A stretch of DNA of 48,426 nucleotides from Planctomycetota bacterium. GTDB taxonomy: Bacteria > Planctomycetota > PUPC01 > JACPCR01. This document shows, piece by piece, positions 17,169 through 26,365 of the stretch. Positions within the stretch are counted from its first letter, which is position 1. Every line of letters starts with the position of its first letter. The stretch covers positions 1 to 48,426 of the forward strand of contig JAQBXN010000061.1 in assembly GCA_027625095.1 (NCBI GenBank). Reading direction: 5' to 3'. The position numbers and the translations under genes were made by a program. The notes under the pieces were generated by a model, which ran no database searches, was not told the origin of the DNA, and saw nothing but the letters and a program-made list of their open reading frames with translations.

Positions 17169-18367
17169 TTGGCTTGGGCGCGGCAGAAATCTATAGGACG
17201 CAATGTAGCGTTGAAGATCTTGTCCAAACGTCAGATGTCCAAGCCACGAGCTTACGAGCGGTTTGTTCAAGAGGCCCAGGCCGTGGGTCAACTTACGCAT
17301 CCCAACATCGTGCAGGCATACGATTTCGGCAATGATCAGGGCTATGTCTTCTTTTCTATGGAATATATGGCAGGGGGCAGTTTGGACGAGCTGCTGCATT
17401 TCACCGATTGCATTCTGCCGATTGGCGCGCTGGCTCTCATGATTGATGTGGCGAAGGGGCTGGCTTTTGCCGAGACAATGGGGATTGTGCATCGTGATAT
17501 CAAACCCGAAAACCTGTTCTGGATGTTTCAGGGACCACCAAAATTGGTGACCTTGGCATAGCGGTTAATCCTGATACGAATGCTGAAGAGGCAAAGAAAG
17601 GGCTGGGCACTCCTCACTATATGGCTCCAGAACAGGTTCTGGGAGAAGAAGTGACACACCAGGCCGATATCTACGCGCTTGGGTGTAGCCTGTACCGAAT
17701 GCTCTCGGGCAAATTTCCGTTCACCGGTGAAACTATCAATGAGATTATGCAAGCGCAGGTCGCAAAGACGGCAACGTCGCTTGCTAATTTCCAGGATGTG
17801 CCAGTAGAGGTCAGCGATCTGGTGGCAAGAATGATGTCCAAAAGGCCGGTCGACCGTCCACGGACAGAAGAACTCTTGCGCGAGCTTGAAAATCTTCTTG
17901 CCCAGGAGAAGGCTCGAATGGTTGAACCGGTTTCCTTACCGGCATTCCAACCATCGATTGGACCCAAGACATATGAGCAAGAAGCTTCTGACGCCTCTTT
18001 GCCGACGGGATTGAAAATCCTGGTCGTGGATGACGATGAACGAATCTTAAAATTGGTTGCAAGTTTTCTGGACGCGTTGGGCTGCCAGGCTGTAATTTTT
18101 GATTCTCCAATCAGCGCCCTGGAGGCAGTACCTCGCGGAGAGTTCGACCTGATGATCACCGACCGCTTGATGCCGGGGATGAGTGGCGACCACCTGGCCA
18201 TGCGCGTGAGAGCTATTCGCCCCAGGATGCCAATCCTGATGCTGACGGGACTTGGTATGCAGATGAGGGCTACGGGAGAAGTTCCGCAGGGCGTAAACCT
18301 GGTGCTCTCAAAGCCGATCTCACTGGCCCGCTTACAGCGGGGAATCAGTGTAGTGCTGGACCTGTGA
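17169..18367 (+). pseudogene. Ser/Thr protein kinase fused to a response-regulator receiver domain, frameshifted
   Basis: The first frame (17169-17561) carries kinase subdomains II to VI: NVALKIL with the ATP-binding Lys, HPNIVQAYDFG, FSMEYMAGGSLDELL and the catalytic loop VHRDIKPEN. It stops one codon group after PKLV. One missing base at about 17541-17549 would restore PKLGDLGIAV, joining the second frame: GTPHYMAPEQVLGEE, QADIYALGCSLYRMLSGKFPFTGE and RPVDRPRTEELLREL. A linker then leads to a receiver domain with ILVVDDDERIL, phosphoacceptor Asp in MITDRLMPGMSG, LMLTG and the conserved Lys in LSKP. The glycine-rich loop expected before NVALKIL is not found, so the N-terminus is also damaged or lies in another frame. 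The intact protein would couple Ser/Thr phosphorylation to a two-component receiver. Confidence 0.75.
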
Positions 18368-18449
18368 GGAACTTCTGCTCACAGTGCCCTGACACTTTCA
18401 GAGGTGGCAGCAACTACGTGGTCTCCACGCTCAGCGGGGAGTCTTCAGT

Positions 18450-18468
18450 GCCCTCGGTGAGCGAGGGC
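18450..18468 (+). terminator. Perfect hairpin downstream of the kinase-receiver gene
   Basis: GCCCTCG pairs with CGAGGGC around a 5-nt loop, 80 nt after the TGA. There is no T-run. The rest of 18368-18601 holds no gene that I can support. Confidence 0.35.
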
Positions 18469-18601
18469 TCTACGATGGAGCCGGCCACTTGCGGCGATGA
18501 CCGATCTGGTTGTCACTTTTAACGGTTCCGTTTATTCATCATCAAATCAAAAGCTTGTCAATGAAATCTGAATCTACGATTGCTCCAGCATTCTTAATCC
18601 A

Positions 18602-21600
18602 ATGACAACCCTTTCACTGCTGCTCCTAAGCACTGTCGGTTCGTCACTCGCAATGGGAGAAAGCATGATTGCCTACAAACCCGATATCGTCGGTGTTGAC
18701 CGGATGTTCCTGGTTGCGCTCAATGTTCCGGTGAAAACTCCGGAGATAAGGGTGACCTCGCCCGATTGCGTCGAACTCTTCGATCGTTCCCGGTTGCCGG
18801 CCAGAACGACACTTCGCAAGTATTACTTCCGCAGCCTTAGGCCGGCGAAGTCTGCGGACATTCTGTTCGGTCATCCGGATGGAGAGATCACTGTCACCAT
18901 CGAAATCTGGTCGTTCGAAGATCTTTGCGCATTCCGGAAATTAAAAGACACCCAGCTTCCGCGGCGATGGCCCCTCGGCGAAATATTGCCGGAATTGAAA
19001 CAGACCCAGACCATCACTTCTGAAGCTCAGAGGAAAGCAGCGAAGGATATCAAACGGCCGCAGGGCAAGCTCTGGTTAAGTTATACGGACGATCTGATCT
19101 GGTCACTCCAGCCGGACTCTACCATCCCGCGCTGGCATTGGGTCAATATCCAGAAGGGGTGTCCGGTTCACGGGAAAGAAGTTTATCGCAGTGGAGCTTT
19201 CTATCCCTGGCAGGATGAGAAGGGCCGGCCGCTCCGCACTTACGGCAGTGCGGTCCTGCCTTACGCATGGAAGCTCAAGTGCCCCATAGACGGCGCGCTT
19301 TATCCCTCCAACAATTTCGCCGATGGCGACATGACCAGTGGCGATTTACCCGACGACGGTTTTGGCGGGGCCTGCGATTACCAGGGTGACAAATACGGTT
19401 TTATTGCTGAGGTCTGCCAGTCGTACTGCCATAAGATGCTTGCAGTGGCGCCGCAATGCGCGGATGCATACCTGGCCACCGGCGATATCCGATACGTTCA
19501 TAAGGCCCTCGTCGCATTCAGCCGCCTTGCGGTTGAATGGTCTTATCTGGCCACTATGACCCAGCACCGTCACCGCAATTCTCGCCAACAGGTCGATCGC
19601 CTCGGGCCCGCGCCGTTTAGCGAAGGCCCCAGCCTTATCGGGAGTGGGTTTACTGTTTATTGTATCGACCAGCCCGGCTATCAGTGGAGACATGCAGAGG
19701 CCTACGACCAGATATTCCCCGCAATTGAGGAAGACAAGGAGATTATTCCTTACCTTCAATCAAAGGGCTTTGACATCCAGTCTCACGAAGACTTGCGCCG
19801 CTTCATAGAGCAAAATCTCTTTGCGGTCTGGATGCAGGGTGCTATGGATCTGGCCACCCGGTCCAACGAGCCTTACCACCAGCGCGGTCTCGCTCGGATG
19901 GCAGAAGCACTCAACTATAAGAGGGGCGACGAATTCATGGACTGGCTCTATGACGATGAAGGTAAAATGCGATTCTTTGTAACGAATGGTTTCTTTCGTG
20001 ACGGCTCGCCGTACGAATCAAGCGGCGGATACAACGGAATGCACCTGACCGCGCTCGGCCCCATTGTTGAATCTATCGAGCACCTGCGGGAGCTTCGACC
20101 GGACGTTTACCCCGATGACAGGTATCCCAACCTGACGAAGAGCCGCCGGTATCACCACGTGTTCGATTTCTCCATGAACACCGTCAACATCGACCGCACC
20201 TATCCAAGGGTTGGGGATGACGGCAGCCGGCCGGTCTACCGAAAGCAGCCAAAACGTTCCTGGCAGAATGGCGGAACGGAGGCATTCGAGCACGCGTACA
20301 AGATTTTCAAAGATCCAAAATTTGCCTGGGCTCTCATCAATACCCGCGGCTGGATACCGTCCCTGGATTTCCCTTACACCCGCGAAGAAATAAAAACGGA
20401 AGCGGCAAAGTGGCCCAATGACTGGAATGACAAGAGCTGTCTGCAAGACGGCTATGGCCTGGCTATGCTGCGCAGCGGAAAGGGTACGAATAAGCGTTCG
20501 CTCTGGATGATGTACGGCCGCGCACGGGGGCACCTTCACGACGACATCATGCATATCGGATTCGACGCCTTCCAGAGTGAAATCCTCGGCCACCTTGGCT
20601 ATCCCCGTAACTGGAATCATTGGACCAAGAACTGGATGACACAGATTCAGGCCCGGCAGATTCCTTTCGAGAATATGACCGCGTCCGCGCAACTTTTCGA
20701 CGACGCAGGCCCCGTGCATGTCGCAGAGGCTCTCGCATACGGCATGCAGGATCACGTCATGACTGGGAAGGGCTACGCGATAGAAAAGGACTACTTTCAG
20801 CGAAGAATGCTCGCCATCATCGATGTCTCACCGGATGAGTTTTATTGTATCGACTTTTATCGCCTCTCCGGTGGTCACGAGCACTGGTGGACCTTCCATG
20901 CGCAGGAAGGCGAATTCACTACCGAAGGACTCGATCTGAAGAAACAGAAAGGTGGCACGCTTGCCGGCCCCGATGTGCCCTACGGCGACGAAGCCTGGCT
21001 TAAAAGTGCAGGCTGTACAAGCGGGGTCTACGGCTACAGCGGCAATATGTTCGCCTTCCCTCATCTCTACAATGTCGAACGTGCCAAACCGAAAGGTGCC
21101 TGGCACGCGGATTGGGCACTGAAGGACGCAGATGGACTTCACTTTCGCCTGACAGTCCCAAGCGCCGAAGGGGTGGAAACAGTCCTCTGCGACGGCAAAT
21201 CTCCCGCGGGTGCATCGCCCTACGAAATGAAATGGCTGCTGATGCATAAGGAAGCCGAATCACCGGCTCGCACACAAATCGCCAGCGTGATGGAGCTTTA
21301 CAAAGAACAACCGGTCATAAAGTCCGTCCGTCCATTGGAAGTGACAGGTATAGATGAAACAGGATTCAAGCCCTACGGCCTCGTCGTAGAACTACACAAC
21401 GGGCGCATAGACACGATCTTCGCGTCCGCAGACAGCGCAGTGAAACGCGCGGCAGAAGGCGGTTACAAGTTCGCAGGCCGATTCGGGCTCCATTCCGAAA
21501 AAGACGGTAAGACCGTAAATGTTGCTCTTGTCGGCGGCACTGAACTGACCCGCAACGGCCGCGGTATTACATTGGATCACGCCGAATACCGCGCACTGAT

Positions 21601-22081
21601 AACCAAGGTCGATCGAGAACAGGAGAGCATCACCGTCGCTGAACCGCCTCCGAATATCGAAGCAATTGTCGGTAAGACCATATTCATCACAAATCCCGTT
21701 CGTCGAATTGCTTACAAGGTTCTGGACGCCCGGACCGTCGATGGAGAAACTGAGTTGCGGTTGGAATTTGACTCACGTATCGGCACAGGAAAAGTAACAG
21801 GACATGGGGATCACCAGCTCGAAACTTCAACCCCGTTCGCCTTGAGAGGATTTCGTTATTACCACGGAGCCCGCCTGGTCAATGCAGGAGGCACCGCAGA
21901 ATACCGGCTCAACGGAATTCACGGCAAAGTGTTCATCGACGGCACCCAGCACCCGGAGGCGAAGGCCGACAAACTCAAGAAAGAGTTCGAGCTTGATACA
22001 TGGTTTGAGGTCTACGATTACGGTGTTGGTGATGAACTCATTTGGCCGCAATCCGCAGCAATAACTCGGAGCAATAAATGA
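18602..22081 (+). CDS. Secreted heparinase II/III-like polysaccharide lyase
   Basis: The 1159-aa protein opens with a signal peptide (TTLSLLLLSTVGSSLAMG). An alpha-helical toroid region (about 180-560) precedes the heparinase-II/III-like beta domain, where RARGHLHDDIMHIGFDAF (about 640-657) matches the conserved Gly-His-x-His-xx-h region and GGHEHWWTFHAQEG follows at about 758-771. These enzymes split uronic-acid-containing glycans by beta-elimination. The length exceeds usual members (600-900 aa) because of an extra N-terminal domain with GCPVHGKEVY and KCPIDGALYPSN Cys pairs, and about 200 C-terminal residues of beta structure. The frame is intact, in contrast to the broken genes just upstream. 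The substrate is not determined. Confidence 0.8.
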   Translation: MTTLSLLLLSTVGSSLAMGESMIAYKPDIVGVDRMFLVALNVPVKTPEIRVTSPDCVELFDRSRLPARTTLRKYYFRSLRPAKSADILFGHPDGEITVTIEIWSFEDLCAFRKLKDTQLPRRWPLGEILPELKQTQTITSEAQRKAAKDIKRPQGKLWLSYTDDLIWSLQPDSTIPRWHWVNIQKGCPVHGKEVYRSGAFYPWQDEKGRPLRTYGSAVLPYAWKLKCPIDGALYPSNNFADGDMTSGDLPDDGFGGACDYQGDKYGFIAEVCQSYCHKMLAVAPQCADAYLATGDIRYVHKALVAFSRLAVEWSYLATMTQHRHRNSRQQVDRLGPAPFSEGPSLIGSGFTVYCIDQPGYQWRHAEAYDQIFPAIEEDKEIIPYLQSKGFDIQSHEDLRRFIEQNLFAVWMQGAMDLATRSNEPYHQRGLARMAEALNYKRGDEFMDWLYDDEGKMRFFVTNGFFRDGSPYESSGGYNGMHLTALGPIVESIEHLRELRPDVYPDDRYPNLTKSRRYHHVFDFSMNTVNIDRTYPRVGDDGSRPVYRKQPKRSWQNGGTEAFEHAYKIFKDPKFAWALINTRGWIPSLDFPYTREEIKTEAAKWPNDWNDKSCLQDGYGLAMLRSGKGTNKRSLWMMYGRARGHLHDDIMHIGFDAFQSEILGHLGYPRNWNHWTKNWMTQIQARQIPFENMTASAQLFDDAGPVHVAEALAYGMQDHVMTGKGYAIEKDYFQRRMLAIIDVSPDEFYCIDFYRLSGGHEHWWTFHAQEGEFTTEGLDLKKQKGGTLAGPDVPYGDEAWLKSAGCTSGVYGYSGNMFAFPHLYNVERAKPKGAWHADWALKDADGLHFRLTVPSAEGVETVLCDGKSPAGASPYEMKWLLMHKEAESPARTQIASVMELYKEQPVIKSVRPLEVTGIDETGFKPYGLVVELHNGRIDTIFASADSAVKRAAEGGYKFAGRFGLHSEKDGKTVNVALVGGTELTRNGRGITLDHAEYRALITKVDREQESITVAEPPPNIEAIVGKTIFITNPVRRIAYKVLDARTVDGETELRLEFDSRIGTGKVTGHGDHQLETSTPFALRGFRYYHGARLVNAGGTAEYRLNGIHGKVFIDGTQHPEAKADKLKKEFELDTWFEVYDYGVGDELIWPQSAAITRSNK

Positions 22082-22200
22082 ACGCGCCCTTGTTTGGCCG
22101 TCCCGTCCCGTTCCCAGTATTTTTCCTGGATAAATAACACTAGAATCAGTCTCAGTGGGCCTTGAAGGTTCAAAATTGAAGTCCCAGGATTTCTGAAGCA

Positions 22201-23016
22201 ATGACCGCACGATTAACTGATCATCACTTCGAAAAGCTCGTCACCGATGGTTATGTCATCGTCCATAACTATCTTCCTGAAGCGCAAAGAGCAGAGATGG
22301 CCGCGGCGATCAGACGAGTCCTGAAACCCTGGGATGAGATAAAAGACGAGTCGCCTGAAAAGAAATCAGATAGTTACTACTTTCCGTATCCTGAACAGTG
22401 CCTGAACCATGCCATCATTGACGAGGAGGCCATTAGTTTTTCAAAGCGATGGCTCGCTACTGATCGCATTCACTACCGGCCTGGCCTGGCAATGGTTCGG
22501 TATCCGGGATTCAGGTCTGGTGAGACAAAAGCGCACATCGACAACGGCAATAATTCGTTGCTCCCGCCTTCTGAAAAGGATCTTTCTTACTCGCAACTTA
22601 TCTTCTGGTTTTATCTCGAAGATGTAGATGCCGATCAGGCGCCGACTTTGATGGTGAAAAATTCCGATGGCCACGATCTATCAAAGGCTGAACCGTTTGC
22701 AGGCCCCGGCGGTTCGGTGGTTATCTTTCATAACTGGACCTGGCACGCGGCGAGCAGTTACAACAGAAAAGACGGCCAGCGATATGTCTGGAAGTTCGCC
22801 TTTGGGCATGCTGACTACTATTGGGAAGGTGTGGCTCACTACACGAACGTAGGTAAGAATCCGCATTTTTGTGAATTTATTGGATCTATTTCAGCCAGGG
22901 ATCGTGAGCTGTTTCGCTTTCCGCCTGCCGGGCATCCCTACTATACCAAGCAGACTTTGCAGGCGTTGGAAGAGCAGTACCCCGGCTGGAACACACGGGG
23001 AGAATACAAGGCCTGA
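22201..23016 (+). CDS. Phytanoyl-CoA dioxygenase (PhyH) family protein, copy 2
   Basis: The 271-aa protein is a predicted Fe(II)/2-oxoglutarate oxygenase. Metal ligands are H112-I-D114 (KAHIDNGNN) and H182 (WTWHAAS); R194 in DGQRYVWKF is the 2-oxoglutarate Arg. The N-terminal LVTDGYVIVHNYL is the usual PhyH opening strand. The gene starts 120 bp after the lyase on the same strand and converges on the MFS gene. The start ATG is preceded by CAGGA at about 11 nt, which is a weak signal. The substrate is unknown; a link to the neighbouring glycan genes is inference only. Confidence 0.88.
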   Translation: MTARLTDHHFEKLVTDGYVIVHNYLPEAQRAEMAAAIRRVLKPWDEIKDESPEKKSDSYYFPYPEQCLNHAIIDEEAISFSKRWLATDRIHYRPGLAMVRYPGFRSGETKAHIDNGNNSLLPPSEKDLSYSQLIFWFYLEDVDADQAPTLMVKNSDGHDLSKAEPFAGPGGSVVIFHNWTWHAASSYNRKDGQRYVWKFAFGHADYYWEGVAHYTNVGKNPHFCEFIGSISARDRELFRFPPAGHPYYTKQTLQALEEQYPGWNTRGEYKA

Positions 23017-23056
23017 AATGCCAAAACGGAGAGGGAGATTCTAAGCCTGAGCAGCG

Positions 23057-24298
23057 TCAGATGATTCCAGAATCTTTCCCCACGGGCCTGCTCTGTCCTT
23101 TCTCCATCGGCAATTTTGCAACCAGAATCCCCGCCGGAATCAGTAAGAGCGACACCACACTGAGAGTTGGCGATAGACCAAATTCGTCTTTCAGCTTTCC
23201 GACCAGCGGCATGAGAATTCCGGAGACTCCCCAGGCGAATCCGAGCATCAGGCCTGAAACCAATCCGGGCCGGTCTGGTTTCAGGTTTTGGGCAAATACC
23301 ACAGTCAGCGGATTGGCGAGACCGACAAAAAGGCCGGCCCCTCCATAGCAAGTCAGCATGATTGCCTCGGACTGTGTGTTCGCGGCCAGCAAGAGAAACG
23401 GGGCCGGCCCAAGCGTCGAAACCAGGAATATCCTCCTGAGGCTTCCGCGGTCAGACAGGTAACCGCCCAGCAGCCCACCAATTCCAAAGGCTACGGTCAT
23501 TGAGCCGAAACAAGCGCCCCCCATCACCACATCCCATTTGTTTTCAGCAGCGACGTAAGACACAAGGCTCTGAAAGACGATCATCACGAATGAACGGATA
23601 AACGCGATGTACCAGAGTTGACGCACTTCGGAGAATTCGTGGCTGAAGAGATCCCGAACGGTGCTGAAAATCGTTGCTGGTCTGTCTACTTCTGTGTTCG
23701 GTCGTGAAGATGCAGCGAAAGGTGTAACTGCTAAAAGGATCATTGCGGCCATTAGACCCATAGGTGCCAGCAACCACGTTCTCGGCAGCACTATCACTTG
23801 GTCGACCTGCACAAACCAGGCAACAAACGGTGCTGACAATCCAAGCCCGGTCATTCCCGCGACGAGGAAGACCGACATCACCAGATTCTTGCGTTCCGGG
23901 ATCAGATTGGAAACAGCGGCAGCCGCACAGGGATGAAACAGCCCGACACCGAGCCCGCCGAGTGTCATATAAATTGACAGTATCAGTGGATGAGTTGCCG
24001 TGCCGGAAAGGCTGTGGAAAGTCGCGGCAAGCAAGAGGGCAAATCCCACCAGAATGCCGCGATTAAACCGATCTCCTGCGACGCCCAGGAAGGGCTGCAT
24101 AAGTGAACCGAAAACTGTTGCGGGCAGTGTATATGTGAAAAACTGCGAGGTCGTAAGCCCGAACGACTCCTGAAAAGATTTGTAAAGGGGTGTATTCAAC
24201 CCAGCGTAGTAATCGATGAAAAAGTGCCCAAGGCAGAATGCTGCCAGGAATCCCCAGGGTGAAAGAAGCTCGCGAACGCGAGAGGTGAATGAGGTCAT
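23057..24298 (-). CDS. MFS transporter, fosmidomycin-resistance (Fsr)-like
   Basis: The 413-aa integral membrane protein has about 12 hydrophobic segments. GLGVGLFHPCAAAAVSNLIP contains the G-x-FHP motif typical of the Fsr branch, and LGHFFIDYYAGLNTPLY matches its first helix. GDRFNRG and SDRGSLRR are MFS loop motifs. Fsr-like proteins export small drugs or metabolites; the natural cargo here is unknown. The frame is open from 24358, but the Met at 24298 (MTSFTSRVRELLSPWG) gives the usual short cytoplasmic lead. It lies downstream of the SGNH gene on the same strand, with a 338-bp repeat-containing gap between them. Confidence 0.88.
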   Translation of the reverse strand: MTSFTSRVRELLSPWGFLAAFCLGHFFIDYYAGLNTPLYKSFQESFGLTTSQFFTYTLPATVFGSLMQPFLGVAGDRFNRGILVGFALLLAATFHSLSGTATHPLILSIYMTLGGLGVGLFHPCAAAAVSNLIPERKNLVMSVFLVAGMTGLGLSAPFVAWFVQVDQVIVLPRTWLLAPMGLMAAMILLAVTPFAASSRPNTEVDRPATIFSTVRDLFSHEFSEVRQLWYIAFIRSFVMIVFQSLVSYVAAENKWDVVMGGACFGSMTVAFGIGGLLGGYLSDRGSLRRIFLVSTLGPAPFLLLAANTQSEAIMLTCYGGAGLFVGLANPLTVVFAQNLKPDRPGLVSGLMLGFAWGVSGILMPLVGKLKDEFGLSPTLSVVSLLLIPAGILVAKLPMEKGQSRPVGKDSGII

Positions 24299-24636
24299 CT
24301 TTGTCTGCCAATCAGGGGATGGTGCGAACTTTGGACCGCATGACGCCGATACGCCCATCCCACCCAGGAGCCCGCCAGAGCTGACGGCCTCCCGCTTGGC
24401 ACGGGCATTTTAATTCTACAGCGCTAGTTTTTTTATAACTGTTTTTAAAGAGAGACATATGGCTCGCGATGGCTTCTTGGAGCGGTGGAGTTCTGGTGTG
24501 TCGGGGGCCGTCCACTGCGGCGAGGGAACACAATTCAGCGGCATTCCACCACTCCACCACTCCGCCTGCAGCGACGGAGAAAGTGGCCGAACCCACCCCC
24601 TGCTGGAGCATAATCCTGCGCTGTAGAGCTAATGTC
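24299..24636. other. Intergenic region with inverted GGTGGAG/CTCCACC repeats
   Basis: It holds an AT-rich stretch (24413-24458, including a run of seven T) and an inverted pair, GGAGCGGTGGAG near 24479 against CTCCACCACTCC near 24551. No gene can be supported. Confidence 0.5.
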
Positions 24637-25281
24637 TTAAGGCACAAACAGCCGGCAGGTCACGGAAGTGCTATTCCAGATGCCAAACTCTTTAAAGATA
24701 AGATTTGCAAAAGCACGGTGGCCGTACTCGTTAGGATGGAATGGGTTGCTCATCCAGTAATAGAATTTATCAGGATGGGCTTCCCAATGCGCTGTATGGT
24801 CGATGAGTGGCAGATTGCGTTCGCCCGCGACCCTGCGGATCACCTCCATGTAGGCTGGCAGGTGCGGCTCTCGGTCAGGAGAGGTCTTCGGGAGGATCGG
24901 GCAGGTAGTCTGCATCACGACTGTGCCGTTAAACGCTTCAATCCTCTCAACCAACTGGCCCAGGTTGGACTCGAACTTTTCGATGGGAACCTTGTTGTTC
25001 GAACAATCGTTCATTCCGATCATGAGCAGGACAACATCCGGCTCGAATTGCCCCACACGCCAGTCAAAGCTGTCCAAAAGGGTGACCGTGTTATTTCCAC
25101 TGATGGCATTGTTTAAGACGATGTCCATCGGGCGACCTAACTCGAAACGAACCCTTTCAGTGAAGAGTTCAGCATAGTCCCGCCAGCCGCTGGTATGAAG
25201 CGCACCATGTGTAATGCTGTCCCCATAAAACAACCATTTCACCGGCTTATCGGACTTCAATATGTCTTTGATTCTTTGCAC
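24637..25281 (-). CDS. SGNH/GDSL-family hydrolase
   Basis: The 214-aa predicted esterase or lipase has block I FYGDSITHG (Ser22 nucleophile), the block II Gly (ISGNN, Gly62), block III GMNDC (Asn91) and block V NPFHPNEYGH (His182). The usual block V Asp, three residues before the His, is Asn179, so the catalytic dyad or triad may work with reduced acid support. The family removes acetyl and other acyl groups from carbohydrates and lipids. No signal peptide is visible, so it probably acts in the cytoplasm. It lies upstream of the MFS transporter on the same strand. Confidence 0.88.
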   Translation of the reverse strand: MQRIKDILKSDKPVKWLFYGDSITHGALHTSGWRDYAELFTERVRFELGRPMDIVLNNAISGNNTVTLLDSFDWRVGQFEPDVVLLMIGMNDCSNNKVPIEKFESNLGQLVERIEAFNGTVVMQTTCPILPKTSPDREPHLPAYMEVIRRVAGERNLPLIDHTAHWEAHPDKFYYWMSNPFHPNEYGHRAFANLIFKEFGIWNSTSVTCRLFVP

Positions 25282-25535
25282 AGAATTGTTTCATTGAAAA
25301 TGGGTGAAAGTATTCGGCTGACTCATATTTACGAAAACGACTGCAGAGTCTCCAGTCATCCCCAGAGGATGGGGTTGGTCTTACGGCTCGCGGCTACGAT
25401 AACACACAACGCAAACTGGATGCGTGTCAGAAGTGTACCTTGGGCTTTTGAGTTGCGTGCTTTCCCTTCCAGGGCACACTGCCCTTCTCCCACACAAAAA
25501 AGATTCGAATCCCGAATATCTCGCCATCACCGCTA

Positions 25536-26297
25536 ATGTTGCAACTCCCAGAGAAACACTTGAAGGAGGCGCTCTTGTCACAACTCAAGTGGCAAGGCTA
25601 CACCTTTATCCGGAACGCGATTGAACCCAGCCTGCTCCGGCAGATCCGGGGCCGCTTTGACCAGTTAGTCCAAGATTGGGAGACCACCCACACCGCCGTG
25701 CGAAACGTGGAGAATGGCATCGTCGACCTTAATCGTATCTACGAACTCGATCCGGTCTTCGAGAACCTGATGGACCTGCCAACGGTCTACCCGCTTATAG
25801 AAGAAGTGCTGGAGGGAGACATTACGCTGCTCGGCGGAGCCATCGGGCATTTCCTTCCGGCAAGAACCCCGTCCAGGATGTCCTGGCACTGCGACGGGCC
25901 TTATCTCCGGCTGACTTACATCCTGAGCGACCTTGAGGAGAATGGCGGTGGCACAGCGATAGTGCCCGGCTCCCACCTTTCAGAGGGCCCGCCGCCCTGG
26001 CTGAATTCTGATCAAGGCCCGCATGAATTTCCTGGGATGATTCGCGTCTCGGCTCCGGCCGGAACTTGCATGATAAACTTCACTCGCCTCTGGCATACAA
26101 GGTCACCGAATGCCAGCGATCATCCACGCCGGATTATCTGGCAGGTCTTCAAACACTCTCACCAGGAACTGACCCAGAACATGGAACTACGCCTGTCACA
26201 AGAGTACACAAACGCTCAGACAGATCCTCGCCGCCGTATGCTGATGGGTCTCGAGCCGACACCCGGGAGCTCTGAAGTCCTGACTCCGAAAACTTGA
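25536..26297 (+). CDS. Phytanoyl-CoA dioxygenase (PhyH) family protein, copy 3
   Basis: The 253-aa predicted Fe(II)/2-oxoglutarate oxygenase has the metal motif H118-C-D120 (WHCDGPYL), H187 in RLWHTRSPN and R198/R199 in HPRRIIWQ for co-substrate. NGGGTAIVPGSH (137-148) is the typical PhyH loop. The opening KWQGYTFIRNAI strand fits the family. It converges on the DUF2293 gene with about 70 bp between stops and is divergent from the SGNH hydrolase, with about 250 bp between starts in which I see no gene. The substrate is not known. Confidence 0.9.
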   Translation: MLQLPEKHLKEALLSQLKWQGYTFIRNAIEPSLLRQIRGRFDQLVQDWETTHTAVRNVENGIVDLNRIYELDPVFENLMDLPTVYPLIEEVLEGDITLLGGAIGHFLPARTPSRMSWHCDGPYLRLTYILSDLEENGGGTAIVPGSHLSEGPPPWLNSDQGPHEFPGMIRVSAPAGTCMINFTRLWHTRSPNASDHPRRIIWQVFKHSHQELTQNMELRLSQEYTNAQTDPRRRMLMGLEPTPGSSEVLTPKT

Positions 26298-26365
26298 ACC
26301 ACGATGAGGGCAGGTGGCCTCCAATTCTTCTCGAGGCGAAAGACAAATCTCTCCCGGAATCCTTG

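Noticed and set aside
25499..25530. tRNA T-arm-like GATTCGAATCCC
   Set aside because: No acceptor stem or anticodon arm can be formed around it.
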